From JAICLL01 sp035252155 (GTDB lineage: Bacteria > Planctomycetota > Planctomycetia > Pirellulales > JAICIG01), in assembly GCA_035252155.1 (NCBI GenBank), contig DATFDL010000776.1, positions 1-64,000 on the forward strand: 64,000 nucleotides of DNA, given 5' to 3'. The notes under the pieces are model-generated. The model was not told the DNA's origin. It was given only the letters and a program-made list of their open reading frames with translations, and did not search any database. The position numbers and the translations under genes were made by a program. This document shows, piece after piece, positions 41,791 through 49,990 of this stretch. Position 1 is the stretch's first letter. Every line of letters begins with the position of its first letter.

Positions 41791-43209
41791 ATGCGAATCG
41801 TCTTGTGGGACACGCGCCGGCTTGACGTGGCCAAAGATTTTGCGGGCGGTTTTGGCGTCGGCCAATATCCTGGCCAAGGTGGCGTCGGCGGCTGGCTCGT
41901 TCGCAGGGCGTTCAAGCGCGATCGCCGTCCTGTGGCGCTTGCCTTTGCCTATCTGGCGGCCATCTTTCGCCGCTTGGGGCACCAGGTCGAGTACAGCGAA
42001 GACCAGGTTCCGGCGGGGGCCGACGTCTATCTCTTCCATCCCGCGCTGATCACGCTGGCGCTGGAGCGCCGGGCGATCGAGAAGGCGCTCGCCCAATCGC
42101 CGCAGCCCACGGTGCTGGTCACCGGTATTTTGGCTCACGCGCTACCTGAAGCGTTCGCAGGGCTGAACGTTACCTTAGTGCGCGGCGAAATCGAGCAATT
42201 GCTCTGGAAGCTCGACGAGGTGCTGTCGGCCGCCGCCGGAGCCGTGAAGAGCGATGGTTTCACCACGATTGATATCGGCTCGGTCCGCGATCTCGATGCC
42301 TTGCCGTTTCCCGATTGGTCGCCCTTCGGGCCGCGGCGTTTCCGCGTGGCATACGACTTCTGGAAATTTCCCACGGCGTTCATTCAGCAAAGCCGCGGCT
42401 GCACGTTTTCGTGCAACTATTGCCCCTATATCGTCGTCGAAAAATCGACCCGTTTTCGCCAGCCCGAGCTGGTGGCCGACGAGATGCGGCACGGCGTCGA
42501 AACCTACGGCTTTCGCTCGTTCAAGTTTCGTGATCCACTGTTCGGCCTCGACCGCCCGCGCGTTTTTCGCCTGGCTGAAGCGATCGGGCGGTTGCCGCGC
42601 CCCGTGCAATTCTCAATCGAAGGCCGCATCGACCTGCTGCGGCCCGACGTCTTGCGCGAGCTGAAGCGCGTCGGGTTGACCAGCATCACCGTGGGCATCG
42701 AGACGCCCGACGAAGGCACGCTGCGCCGCCACAAGCGGGCGCCGATCAAAGACGACCGGCAGCGCGAGTTCGTCGCGCTCTGCCGCGCGCTGGGCATCCG
42801 CACGGTGGCCGGATTCATGATCGGCTTTCCCGAAGATACGACGCGGTCGATCGAGGCGGTGCTCAAGTACGCCAAGCTGGTCGGGCCGACGTTCGCGAAT
42901 TTCAATATCGTCACGCCCTATCCGGGCACCGAGTTTTTCAACGAGGTACGGAACCAAATCGCCAGCTTCGATTTCACGCGCTATAACGTCTACACGCCGG
43001 TGATGAAGTATCGCCATCTCACGCCGGACGAAGTGGCTTGGCAGCACGCCCGCTGCTTCGTTGGCTATTATTTCCGTTCGCGCTGGTTTGCCGAAAATGC
43101 GCGGCTGGTGTGGCCGCGGTTGGGCCGGCTGCTTTCCGACCATGCGGTCGCCAAAGATTCGGCGAGGCTCGCTGAAGCCGACGGAGAACGGGCCTCGAAG
43201 GCCGCGTGA
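41791..43209 (+). CDS. B12-binding-type radical SAM protein
   Basis: 472 aa. The radical SAM cluster motif is QQSRGCTFSCNYCPYIVVEK (CxxxCxxC, about residues 207-214). The N-terminal 150 residues (VALAFAYLAAIFRRLGHQVE, TVLVTGILAHALPEAF) look like a Rossmann-type cobalamin-binding domain, though without the classical DxHxxG motif. Later blocks (FSIEGRIDLLRPDVLRELKR, GIETPDEGTLRRHKRAP, AGFMIGFPEDTTRS) are typical of the BchE/HpnP-like branch. HpnP-type enzymes methylate or rearrange lipids, so the adjacent GT21-like enzyme points to lipid biosynthesis; this is inference. Confidence 0.88.
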   Translation: MRIVLWDTRRLDVAKDFAGGFGVGQYPGQGGVGGWLVRRAFKRDRRPVALAFAYLAAIFRRLGHQVEYSEDQVPAGADVYLFHPALITLALERRAIEKALAQSPQPTVLVTGILAHALPEAFAGLNVTLVRGEIEQLLWKLDEVLSAAAGAVKSDGFTTIDIGSVRDLDALPFPDWSPFGPRRFRVAYDFWKFPTAFIQQSRGCTFSCNYCPYIVVEKSTRFRQPELVADEMRHGVETYGFRSFKFRDPLFGLDRPRVFRLAEAIGRLPRPVQFSIEGRIDLLRPDVLRELKRVGLTSITVGIETPDEGTLRRHKRAPIKDDRQREFVALCRALGIRTVAGFMIGFPEDTTRSIEAVLKYAKLVGPTFANFNIVTPYPGTEFFNEVRNQIASFDFTRYNVYTPVMKYRHLTPDEVAWQHARCFVGYYFRSRWFAENARLVWPRLGRLLSDHAVAKDSARLAEADGERASKAA

Positions 43210-43234
43210 CCCTCTTGCACACTGGCACCCCGTT

Positions 43235-44203
43235 TCACTTGGCGTCAGCCAACTTGCGGCGGAATGTGCGAACGCTGTCTTGTACCACCAGCGGCAACTT
43301 CGATCGCAGCAGGTTCGTGCCGTTGAACCAGCCATGCGGCTCGTCGAAGATCAGGTGGCACTCGATGAACATCGCCCCTGCCGGCTCTTGCAGCTCCGTC
43401 ACTCGGCAATATCCGCCAAGGCCAGCGTAGGCCCGCGGTTCGCCTAGCGTGGTTTTGCCCGATCCGCCGCGCAGAATCGGCCGCCAACGAGCCGGATAAT
43501 CGGCGTCGTCTGCCAAGCCGGGGTCGAGCAGCGCGGCGGCCACCGCCCCGCCGTCACTGCGGGTGATGGTCGCGTGAGTGATGCCGCTGACTTGCACCTT
43601 GTCGAGCACCGGTAGCTCGATGCGAAAGTAACTTTCCTTGAAATCGTCCAAATCGCTCACATGCAACTCGCGTTTGCGTAATTCGTCGTCGGTCAGCGTC
43701 TCGGAGCGCGCCTGCGACGACCGATTGCCCCCGGCCAACTCGCCCAGCAGATTCTTATCGCTTACCGTCTGCAAAGTGCCATACGCGACAAACCACAGAT
43801 CGATCTGTTGCACGCGGCCCGCCTTTTTCTCTTCCGTGCCTTTTGGAAGATGGCCTTCCAGGCCATCGTTGTTGGTGGGCGATTTGCCAAGCTGTTGTCC
43901 ACCGTCGCCCGGCGAATGAATTTCGAGCTGAAACGGCGCAACAGCCGACTTACGCACGAACTGATCGTACGAATATTTTTTGGAAACTAACCGCTCGATG
44001 GCTTGCTTTTGTTCCGGGCCGCTCAGCCCGTCAGCCAACGACGGTTCGGCCAGCTTGACTGCCCGCGCACTCGTGCCGGCTTCAATTCCACGCTCGACCA
44101 ATTGGCGAAAGAGCGGGTTCGCGATTTCGCTATCGCCCGCCGAGGCGATCGACGGTAGTAACAGCAGAAGCGTAGTGACCCAACGCTTGATTAGGTAGTT
44201 CAT
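43235..44203 (-). CDS. Secreted protein of unknown function with a repeat-derived insertion
   Basis: 322 aa from ATG 44201-44203, which opens a signal peptide (MNYLIKRWVTTLLLLLPSIA, cleavage after SAG). No family recognised. The C-terminal part reads like a beta-rich domain (GMFIECHL-type strands, FDEPHGWFNGTNLLRSKLPL). At about residues 95-125 a low-complexity segment GGQQLGKSPTNNDGLEGHLP contains the translation of one arm of the 23-bp palindrome seen at 12479-12536 (here 43845-43867), so part of the loop is repeat-derived. The reading frame stays open through it. Confidence 0.7.
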   Translation of the reverse strand: MNYLIKRWVTTLLLLLPSIASAGDSEIANPLFRQLVERGIEAGTSARAVKLAEPSLADGLSGPEQKQAIERLVSKKYSYDQFVRKSAVAPFQLEIHSPGDGGQQLGKSPTNNDGLEGHLPKGTEEKKAGRVQQIDLWFVAYGTLQTVSDKNLLGELAGGNRSSQARSETLTDDELRKRELHVSDLDDFKESYFRIELPVLDKVQVSGITHATITRSDGGAVAAALLDPGLADDADYPARWRPILRGGSGKTTLGEPRAYAGLGGYCRVTELQEPAGAMFIECHLIFDEPHGWFNGTNLLRSKLPLVVQDSVRTFRRKLADAK

Positions 44204-44322
44204 ATCGTGTGCTCCATCGATGAACAGATTCGGGAGGATTCTAAGAACTGGACGACGCGAGCAATTTAACCGTTTTCCTCCGGAGCGTAGGCGTTCATGG
44301 TAGACTGTGGTGCCGACCGTAA

Positions 44323-44351
44323 TTATTGGTGCGACATTATCGTGGTACAAT
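44323..44351 (+). promoter_or_regulatory. Predicted promoter of the two-gene HGTT unit
   Basis: TTATTG at 44323-44328 and TACAAT at 44346-44351 with a 17-bp spacer, about 24 bp upstream of GTG 44375; AAGGG at about 44361-44365 can serve as ribosome-binding site. The -10 is good, the -35 moderate. Confidence 0.5.
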
Positions 44352-44374
44352 AGCCGCCATAAGGGCGTAGACAA

Positions 44375-44737
44375 GTGATCCTATTGCATGGAACGACTCG
44401 GCAAGGCGCGAGATCGATCCTGATGTACGGACCAAATCCGCAATTTCACGAGCCCGGTGCGCAAGCATCGGGAAACGGTTTTTCGGTGACCGCCGAATCC
44501 GGCCCGTTTTATTTCGGCACGCCGGAAGATTACGCGCGCGGCAAGGACCGCGAATTCCCCGACGAGGACGGACCGGCTATACTTGTAGTAGACGTGCCTG
44601 ACGACCTCGTGCAACTTGCCGTGAATGATTGGTTTCCTCTAAGTCAGGGACTTGTGCAATTCGACCTTGGCGCCGGCCTCGAAGAACTGGTCGCTGCATG
44701 GCCATCACTTGCCAAACACATTCGAGCAATCCAATGA
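44375..44737 (+). CDS. Small protein with an ADP-ribosyltransferase-like start, first gene of a coupled pair
   Basis: 120 aa from GTG 44375. The opening MILLHGTTRQGARSILMYGP has the LHGT-xxxA-xxIL-xxG pattern seen at the start of H-Y-E-type ADP-ribosyltransferase folds (PARP, Tpt1 and related toxins). A Tyr-containing strand follows (GPFYFGTPEDYARGK), and an acidic segment occurs near the end (GLEELVAAW). The family match is from pattern only; the third catalytic residue cannot be assigned with confidence. The stop overlaps the start of the next gene (ATGA), as in toxin-antitoxin or toxin-immunity pairs. Function unknown. Confidence 0.6.
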   Translation: MILLHGTTRQGARSILMYGPNPQFHEPGAQASGNGFSVTAESGPFYFGTPEDYARGKDREFPDEDGPAILVVDVPDDLVQLAVNDWFPLSQGLVQFDLGAGLEELVAAWPSLAKHIRAIQ

Positions 44738-45111
44738 GTACCGTTTCTCCTTTTGCCGAGCGGATTCAAGATGCCTTTGGCCGGAGGAGTGGCGTGGTAC
44801 GATTAGTCGATGAACTTTTGGTTTTATGTCGACAACACGGCCTACGGCTTGAGTGGCAAAATGGCATCTGCCAAGTTGGCGTGGGATCGCCTGAGCCGGT
44901 GGAATCGGTTGAGGTAACGATCCCTGAATCGGTATTCCGCGCGCTGCTCGCGCGGATCGCCTCCCTTTGCAATGACCACGCTGCCTGTTCTGTTTCTCCC
45001 TATGGCGGCGAGGGCATGTTGGCCGCCGATGCTGGTGCCACGTCGTATTGCCAAATCGCTTTCAGCAACCGCCCCGGCGACTTGTGGCTGACAATGAGCA
45101 GATGCAATTAA
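44734..45111 (+). CDS. Small protein of unknown function, second gene of the HGTT pair
   Basis: 125 aa from ATG 44734, overlapping the preceding stop by 4 bp. It has an alpha-helical N-terminus (FAERIQDAFGRRSGVVRLVD) and a beta-rich part (LRLEWQNGICQVGVGSPEPV) with a Ser/Cys-containing tail. No family recognised. Tight coupling suggests it is the partner (antidote or effector modifier) of the preceding protein; this is inference. Confidence 0.55.
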   Translation: MSTVSPFAERIQDAFGRRSGVVRLVDELLVLCRQHGLRLEWQNGICQVGVGSPEPVESVEVTIPESVFRALLARIASLCNDHAACSVSPYGGEGMLAADAGATSYCQIAFSNRPGDLWLTMSRCN

Positions 45112-45196
45112 GATTGGCAGCGCCGTGCGGATACGGTGACTCAGTAGACCGGAGAAGTACGCTTCCTCTTCTCTGTTTGGATTGAAACATCGGGCG

Positions 45197-46822
45197 CTAT
45201 TTCAATCGCCGATACCGCCGGATCAGTGCGTTGGTCGAACTATCGTGCTCAAGCACCGGCTCGGTTTTGCTCTCTAACTCAGGAATGATCCGCTTGGCCA
45301 GCACCTTGCCTAGCTCGACGCCCCATTGGTCGAACGAATTGATGTGCCAGATCGTTCCCTGTGTGAACACCTTATGCTCATACAGCGCCACCAGTTTGCC
45401 CAGCGCCTCGGGCGTGAGCCGCTTGAGCAGTAGGGTGTTCGTGGGATGGTTGCCCTCAAATGTTCGGTGCGGCACCTGAAAATCGGCCACGCCATCGGCC
45501 TTGACCTGCGCCGCCGTCTTGCCGAATGCGAGTGCCTCGGTTTGCGCAAAGAGGTTCGACATCAACAGGTCGTGATGGTTGCTCAGCGGGTTGAGCGTCT
45601 GGCAGAAGCCGATGAAGTCGCAGGGGATCAGCTTGGTGCCTTGATGGATGAGCTGGTAGTAGGCATGCTGGCCGTTGGTGCCCGGCGTGCCCCATACTAT
45701 CGGACCAGTCTGATAATCGACCGGCCGGCCGTCGAGATCCACATGCTTGCCGTCGCTCTCCATGTCGAGTTGCTGCAGGTAGGCGCTGAACCGACCTAGA
45801 TAATGGTCGTACGGCAAGATCGCCACCGTCTCAGCGCCGAAGAAGTTGTTGTACCAAATGCCCAGCAGCCCCAGCAGCACGGGCAGGTTGCGGTCGAACG
45901 GCGCCGTGCGGAAATGCTCGTCCATGGCGTGAAAACCTGCCAGCATTTCGCGGAATTGATCGGAGCCGATGGCGATCATCAGCGACAGCCCGATGGCCGA
46001 ATCGTACGAATACCGCCCGCCGACCCAGTCCCAAAACTCGAACATGTTGGCCGTGTCGATGCCAAACTTGCTTACCTCTTCGGCGTTCGTCGAGACCGCC
46101 ACAAAATGTTTGGCCACCGCCTTTTCATCGCCCAGTGCTTCGAGGCACCAGCGGCGGGCCGAATGGGCGTTGGTGAGCGTTTCGAGCGTGGTGAAGGTTT
46201 TTGACGAGACGATCACCAACGTTTCGGCCGGGTCGAGATCGCGAGTAGCTTCGGCCAGGTCGGTGCCGTCGATGTTCGAGACAAACCGGAACGTCAGGCT
46301 GCGGTCGCTATAGTGCCGCAGCGCCTCGTAGGCCATCACCGGCCCCAGGTCCGAGCCGCCGATGCCAATGTTGATGATGTTGCGGATGCGCTTGCCCGTG
46401 TGACCCTTCCACTGGCCGCTGCGCACGCGGTTGGCAAAATCGGCCATTTTGTCGAGCACGGCGTGGACGCCGGGCACCACGTCCTGGCCATTGACCACGA
46501 TCGACTCGCCCTTGGGTGCTCGCAGGGCGACGTGCAACACGGCCCGCTTTTCGGTGACATTGATTTTATCGCCGCGAAACATGGCGTCGATGCGGTCGCG
46601 CAGTCCCGACTCTTCGGCCAACTGCACAAGCAGCCGCAACGTTTCGTCGGTGGCTCGGTTTTTGGAATAGTCGAGATAGATGCCGTCGGCCTCGGCGGTC
46701 ATCCGCTCGCCGCGTTTCGAGTCGTCGGCGAAGAGCTGCCGAAGATGAACGTCGCGAATGGTCTCGTAATGGGCTTGCAGTTGCTTCCAGGCGGCGCGTT
46801 GGGTGGTGGGGGTGATGCTCAT
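45197..46822 (-). CDS. pgi: Glucose-6-phosphate isomerase
   Basis: 541 aa, normal length. It interconverts glucose-6-phosphate and fructose-6-phosphate. Seen are INIGIGGSDLGPVMAYEALR, the phosphate-binding SSKTFTTLETLTNAHSARRW, GGRYSYDSAIGLSLMIAIGS (PGI signature 1), GTPGTNGQHAYYQLIHQGT (with the catalytic Glu nearby) and signature 2 near the end (NSFDQWGVELGKVLAKRI). GGAGAAG precedes the ATG. Nothing unusual. Confidence 0.96.
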   Translation of the reverse strand: MSITPTTQRAAWKQLQAHYETIRDVHLRQLFADDSKRGERMTAEADGIYLDYSKNRATDETLRLLVQLAEESGLRDRIDAMFRGDKINVTEKRAVLHVALRAPKGESIVVNGQDVVPGVHAVLDKMADFANRVRSGQWKGHTGKRIRNIINIGIGGSDLGPVMAYEALRHYSDRSLTFRFVSNIDGTDLAEATRDLDPAETLVIVSSKTFTTLETLTNAHSARRWCLEALGDEKAVAKHFVAVSTNAEEVSKFGIDTANMFEFWDWVGGRYSYDSAIGLSLMIAIGSDQFREMLAGFHAMDEHFRTAPFDRNLPVLLGLLGIWYNNFFGAETVAILPYDHYLGRFSAYLQQLDMESDGKHVDLDGRPVDYQTGPIVWGTPGTNGQHAYYQLIHQGTKLIPCDFIGFCQTLNPLSNHHDLLMSNLFAQTEALAFGKTAAQVKADGVADFQVPHRTFEGNHPTNTLLLKRLTPEALGKLVALYEHKVFTQGTIWHINSFDQWGVELGKVLAKRIIPELESKTEPVLEHDSSTNALIRRYRRLK

Positions 46823-46840
46823 GTGCTTCTCCGTTGGTAA

Positions 46841-46987
46841 TGTCGCCTTTCGCTCCGCGAACGCGGCGCCGTCGCGGGGCGGAAAACGACGTTAGGTCTG
46901 TAGGGAACGCCCTCTGTGGCGTTCCGCAAACTACGGGTGGACGTCGCGCCGCCCCTCCACGGAACGCCACGGAGGGCGTTCCCTACA
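46841..46987. repeat. Two repeat elements upstream of pgi
   Basis: The 21-bp sequence shared with 2303 and 22953 (46841-46861), followed by an 89-bp palindromic element at 46899-46987 of the TGTAGGGAACGCC family. They fill the gap between the pyrG stop and the pgi start. No gene. Confidence 0.8.
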
Positions 46988-47010
46988 GAGGCGTTATTGC
47001 AACGGCCACG

Positions 47011-48636
47011 TCACACCGCCTGACCCGCTCCTCGGGCTGCGTGGCGCTCGATGGCCGCCGCCACAAAACCGGCAAAGAGCGGATGCGCGGCGGTCGGTTT
47101 GCTCTGAAATTCGGGGTGAAACTGCACCGCCACAAACCACGGATGGCCGGGCAACTCGATGATCTCGACCAACGCGCCGTCGGGGCTGGTGGCCGCCACC
47201 GACAGGCCATGCGCCTCGAACTGCTGCCGGTAGACGTTGTTGAACTCGTACCGATGCCGGTGCCGCTCGCGAATGGTGGGCGTGCCGTAGCAGGCGGCCG
47301 CGCGGCTCGCGGCCTCGAGCATGGCCTGTTGCGATCCCAACCGCATCGTGCCGCCCTTGTCGATAATCGACTTTTGCTCGTCGAGCAGGCAGATCACCGG
47401 GTGCGGCGTGTCTTTGCTGAACTCGGTGGAATGCGCCCCGGCCAGCCCGACCACGTTCCGCGCAAACTCGATCACCGCGCACTGCATGCCCAGGCAGATG
47501 CCCAGAAAAGGCACGTCGCGCTCACGGGCAAAGCGGATGGCCTCGACCTTGCCTTCGATGCCCCGCTCGCCAAAGCCGCCGGGCACGATCAGCCCGTCGT
47601 AGCCCGACAGCAGCCGTTCGGGCCCCTCGCGCTCGACCTCTTCGCTCTGGATGCGTTGCACGCGCACCTGGGCCAGGTTGGCGATGCCGGCATGGTCGAG
47701 CGACTCGTAAATCGATTTGTAGGCGTCGCGATGCTCGGCGTATTTGCCCACCACGGCGATGCTGATTTCCTGCTCTGGGTTGCGCAGCCGATGGAGCAGC
47801 TCGCGCCAATCGTCGAGCTCCAGCGGCCCGCAGGCCAATCCCAGCCGCCGCACAATCAGGTCGTCCAGCCGGTTTTGCACCAGGCTCAAAGGCACTTCGT
47901 AGATCGAAAAATCCTTGTCCTTTTCTTCGATCACCGCTTCGCTGGGCACATTGCAAAACAGGGCGATCTTTTCTCGGTCTTCGCGGCTGATCGAGCGCTC
48001 GGTGCGGCAGATCAGCACGTCGGGCTGAATGCCGATCTCGCGCAACTGCCCCACCGAGTGCTGCGTGGGCTTGGTCTTCAGCTCGCCGGCCGCCTTGAGA
48101 TACGGCACGAGCGTCAGGTGGATATAGAGGCAATTGTCTTTGCCCACGTCGAGCGAAAACTGCCGAATGGCCTCCAAAAACGGCTGGCTTTCGATGTCGC
48201 CCACGGTGCCGCCGATCTCGGTGATGACCACATCGACGTTTTCCGCGGCCAGCTTGCGGATGCAGTCCTTGATCTCGTTGGTGATGTGAGGAATCACCTG
48301 CACCGTCTTGCCCAGAAACTCGCCCCGCCGCTCCTTGTTGATGACTGACTGATAGATTTGCCCGGTGGTGTAGTTCGAGTCGCGGGTGAGCGGGCTGTGC
48401 GTGAAGCGTTCGTAGTGGCCCAGGTCGAGATCGGTCTCGCTGCCGTCGTCGAGCACATAGACTTCGCCGTGCTGATAGGGACTCATTGTGCCCGGATCGA
48501 CGTTGATGTATGGATCGAACTTCTGCATCCGCACGCGCAGCCCACGTTGTTCGAGCAGCATGCCGATCGAAGCGCTGGTCAGTCCCTTGCCCAGCGAGCT
48601 GACCACGCCGCCGGTGACGAAGATGTGTTTGGTCAT
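47011..48636 (-). CDS. pyrG: CTP synthase
   Basis: 541 aa from ATG 48634-48636, preceded by AGGAAG; a TTG one codon upstream is less likely. It makes CTP from UTP with glutamine-derived ammonia. The synthetase domain starts KHIFVTGGVVSSLGKGLTSA and includes IGGTVGDIESQPFLEAIRQF; the glutaminase domain has GGFGERGIEGKVEAIRFARE, PFLGICLGMQCAVIEFARN (catalytic Cys) and HPEFQSKPTAAHPLFAGF (catalytic His). The upstream region carries a candidate structured leader or ncRNA and a palindromic repeat. Confidence 0.96.
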   Translation of the reverse strand: MTKHIFVTGGVVSSLGKGLTSASIGMLLEQRGLRVRMQKFDPYINVDPGTMSPYQHGEVYVLDDGSETDLDLGHYERFTHSPLTRDSNYTTGQIYQSVINKERRGEFLGKTVQVIPHITNEIKDCIRKLAAENVDVVITEIGGTVGDIESQPFLEAIRQFSLDVGKDNCLYIHLTLVPYLKAAGELKTKPTQHSVGQLREIGIQPDVLICRTERSISREDREKIALFCNVPSEAVIEEKDKDFSIYEVPLSLVQNRLDDLIVRRLGLACGPLELDDWRELLHRLRNPEQEISIAVVGKYAEHRDAYKSIYESLDHAGIANLAQVRVQRIQSEEVEREGPERLLSGYDGLIVPGGFGERGIEGKVEAIRFARERDVPFLGICLGMQCAVIEFARNVVGLAGAHSTEFSKDTPHPVICLLDEQKSIIDKGGTMRLGSQQAMLEAASRAAACYGTPTIRERHRHRYEFNNVYRQQFEAHGLSVAATSPDGALVEIIELPGHPWFVAVQFHPEFQSKPTAAHPLFAGFVAAAIERHAARGAGQAV

Positions 48637-48651
48637 CAATACTTCCTGCTT

Positions 48652-48674
48652 CGTAGAACGGAATTCATTCCGTT
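48652..48674. repeat. Repeat AACGGAATGAATTCCGTTCT, copy b (inverted)
   Basis: Written on the plus strand as CGTAGAACGGAATTCATTCC; it lies 15-38 bp upstream of the pyrG start and so within the pyrG leader. Same family as 41758-41780 and 49968-49990. Confidence 0.75.
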
Positions 48675-48779
48675 TTCCTCATGTATCGGCGTTGGCAAGC
48701 CACGCGGTGGGCCTTCTACCTCCGATCGTGGCCTATCCGCAGACCGAATGGCGAGTCAACGTCGGTTCAGCGACGACGA

Positions 48780-48942
48780 TTGGATTTTTTGAGGCATGGC
48801 TCGGGTGTTCAATGGGCGACGCAAGCAATGCTGCCTTGGCGAAGTGATCCGCCCAGGCAGCGGCCGCCATTGACGCGCCCTTCGGCTTGGTTATCCCTTG
48901 TCGGGTTGCTTCCCAGCAGAGCCCGACTCCGTTTCACCAAGC
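48780..48942 (-). ncRNA. Candidate structured RNA or pyrG leader
   Basis: In the 390-bp gap upstream of pyrG. On the minus strand a promoter-like pair (TTGCAT at 48973-48978 and TATACT at 48949-48954, 18-bp spacer) is followed by strongly structured sequence. Helix 1 joins 48936-48942 (GCTTGGT) with 48885-48891 (ACCAAGC). Inside it, GTCGGG at 48922-48927 (minus strand) pairs with CCCGAC at 48900-48905, enclosing TGCT-GGGA-AGCA. A second hairpin pairs 48855-48861 with 48830-48836 (GCTGCCT/AGGCAGC). It does not match SRP RNA, tmRNA, tRNA or a riboswitch I know. It may be an independent ncRNA or the leader of pyrG transcription. Confidence 0.4.
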
Positions 48943-48948
48943 GACCGC

Positions 48949-48978
48949 AGTATAGCGGAGCGCGGCCTTCGCATGCAA
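48949..48978 (-). promoter_or_regulatory. Predicted promoter of the candidate RNA upstream of pyrG
   Basis: -35 TTGCAT (48973-48978) and -10 TATACT (48949-48954), spacer 18 bp, predicted start near 48942. The start coincides with the 5' side of a helix, which supports a real transcript beginning there. Confidence 0.5.
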
Positions 48979-49028
48979 CGAACTTAAGCGGGGGTAGTGC
49001 TCTAAACCTGTGTCCCTGACTGCGGTCG

Positions 49029-49208
49029 TCAACTGCGGTCTGATGCCGCCAATCCTTTGATGACCCATGCGGTCAATCCGACCGTAACGACGACGATGAC
49101 CGGATCAAGCGGGTACGGGTCACCATCGCGTTTCAGCACCGCTAGGTAAGCCCACGCGACGGCCATGAGGCACAACAACGTCTTCAAGCTGAACTGCGGG
49201 CGCGGCAT
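49029..49208 (-). CDS. Tiny membrane protein with QFSL motif, third of three
   Basis: 59 aa from ATG 49206-49208: MPRPQFSLKTLLCLMAVAWA, then a second hydrophobic segment (VIVVVTVGLTAWVIKGLAA). The opening (R/Q)FSLKTLL motif is a planctomycete hallmark found at the start of many small membrane proteins. It follows the second gene after only 6 bp. Function unknown. Confidence 0.5.
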   Translation of the reverse strand: MPRPQFSLKTLLCLMAVAWAYLAVLKRDGDPYPLDPVIVVVTVGLTAWVIKGLAASDRS

Positions 49209-49214
49209 GGGCTA

Positions 49215-49370
49215 TCATCCCGGACCAACTGGACCAAACGGCTGAAACCAGAGCACTCTTGCGAACGGGTAGATGATGGCTGCGATGCACGCCGCCGCTG
49301 CGGCGATTATTAGCCACGCTGCCAGCCACGAGTAGACTGCCCGCAAGCTGAATTGAAACCGTCGGTTCAT
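49215..49370 (-). CDS. Tiny membrane protein with RFQFSL motif, second of three
   Basis: 51 aa from ATG 49368-49370: MNRRFQFSLRAVYSWLAAWL, then IIAAAAACIAAIIYP, a single hydrophobic segment. Its start overlaps the stop of the gene upstream (ATGA), so the cluster is translationally coupled. Function unknown. Confidence 0.5.
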   Translation of the reverse strand: MNRRFQFSLRAVYSWLAAWLIIAAAAACIAAIIYPFARVLWFQPFGPVGPG

Positions 49371-49888
49371 GGCCCTTGCTCGGACGGCTGGGGCCAGACA
49401 AGCCAGTGGACCGCAGCGCAGAGAAGGCCATTGAAGATTGCCAGGCACCAAATCGGCGGCAGTCCGGCTCTTAGCTGAGTGGCGAGATACTCGACTGCAA
49501 GTGCCCACGACGGCGGGTTGCAAAATGATCCCTCCAAGAAAACGTAGTAATGCAAGAGTGCGAAAAGGCCTCCCGTGCCGGCCGGAATCGCTGCGCCAAT
49601 CCAGAACGTGCGTGATTTACCAATCGTCAGGGTGGCTGCGACGATCGCGAGAGAACAGGGCAGGAATGCCATCGCATTAAGTGCTATAGCCGCCACCAAA
49701 TTCGATTTGGAGGTACCACCCCACGCCGCCGTCGCAATCACCGCTGTCCAGACGAGGAGCAGGCGAATCGAGAACTGAAACCGTTGGGTCGTGAGTAGTA
49801 TTATAGACGGTTCTGGGGCGCATAAAATAGCCGCCCTATTCAGGGCGGCTAGTGGACGCTTCTCTCGTTTATTGGCGCTGCGCCCCAT
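49367..49888 (-). CDS. Small membrane protein with RFQFSI motif, first of three
   Basis: Up to 173 aa; the start is uncertain because residues 1-30 are encoded across a hairpin (AGCCGCCCT at 49829-49837, inverse at 49842-49850). The recognisable part starts RFQFSIRLLLVWTAVIATAA, followed by three more membrane segments (NAMAFLPCSLAIVAATL, FWIGAAIPAGTGGLFALLHY, CLAIFNGLLCAAVHWLVW). Function unknown. First of a coupled run of three small membrane proteins sharing the motif. Confidence 0.5.
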   Translation of the reverse strand: MGRSANKREKRPLAALNRAAILCAPEPSIILLTTQRFQFSIRLLLVWTAVIATAAWGGTSKSNLVAAIALNAMAFLPCSLAIVAATLTIGKSRTFWIGAAIPAGTGGLFALLHYYVFLEGSFCNPPSWALAVEYLATQLRAGLPPIWCLAIFNGLLCAAVHWLVWPQPSEQGP

Positions 49889-49967
49889 TGAACGCCCGAG
49901 CTATGCCTGAGAAAATCCACCGTTGCATCGCCGACTTGCTCAAATCCTGTCAGTTCGGCGGCCAAAG

Positions 49968-49990
49968 AACGGAATGAATTCCTTTCTACG
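49968..49990. repeat. Repeat AACGGAATGAATTCCTTTCT, copy c, overlapping the kdsB stop
   Basis: The terminal CTACG of this repeat provides the TAG stop of kdsB on the minus strand (49986-49988). Same 23-bp family as at 41758 and 48652. Confidence 0.7.

Noticed and set aside
48830..48942. SRP RNA, tmRNA or tRNA in the gap upstream of pyrG
   Set aside because: No GGAAGG-type SRP loop, no T-loop GTTCRA motif and no CCA-type acceptor end could be found; kept only as an unclassified structured RNA.
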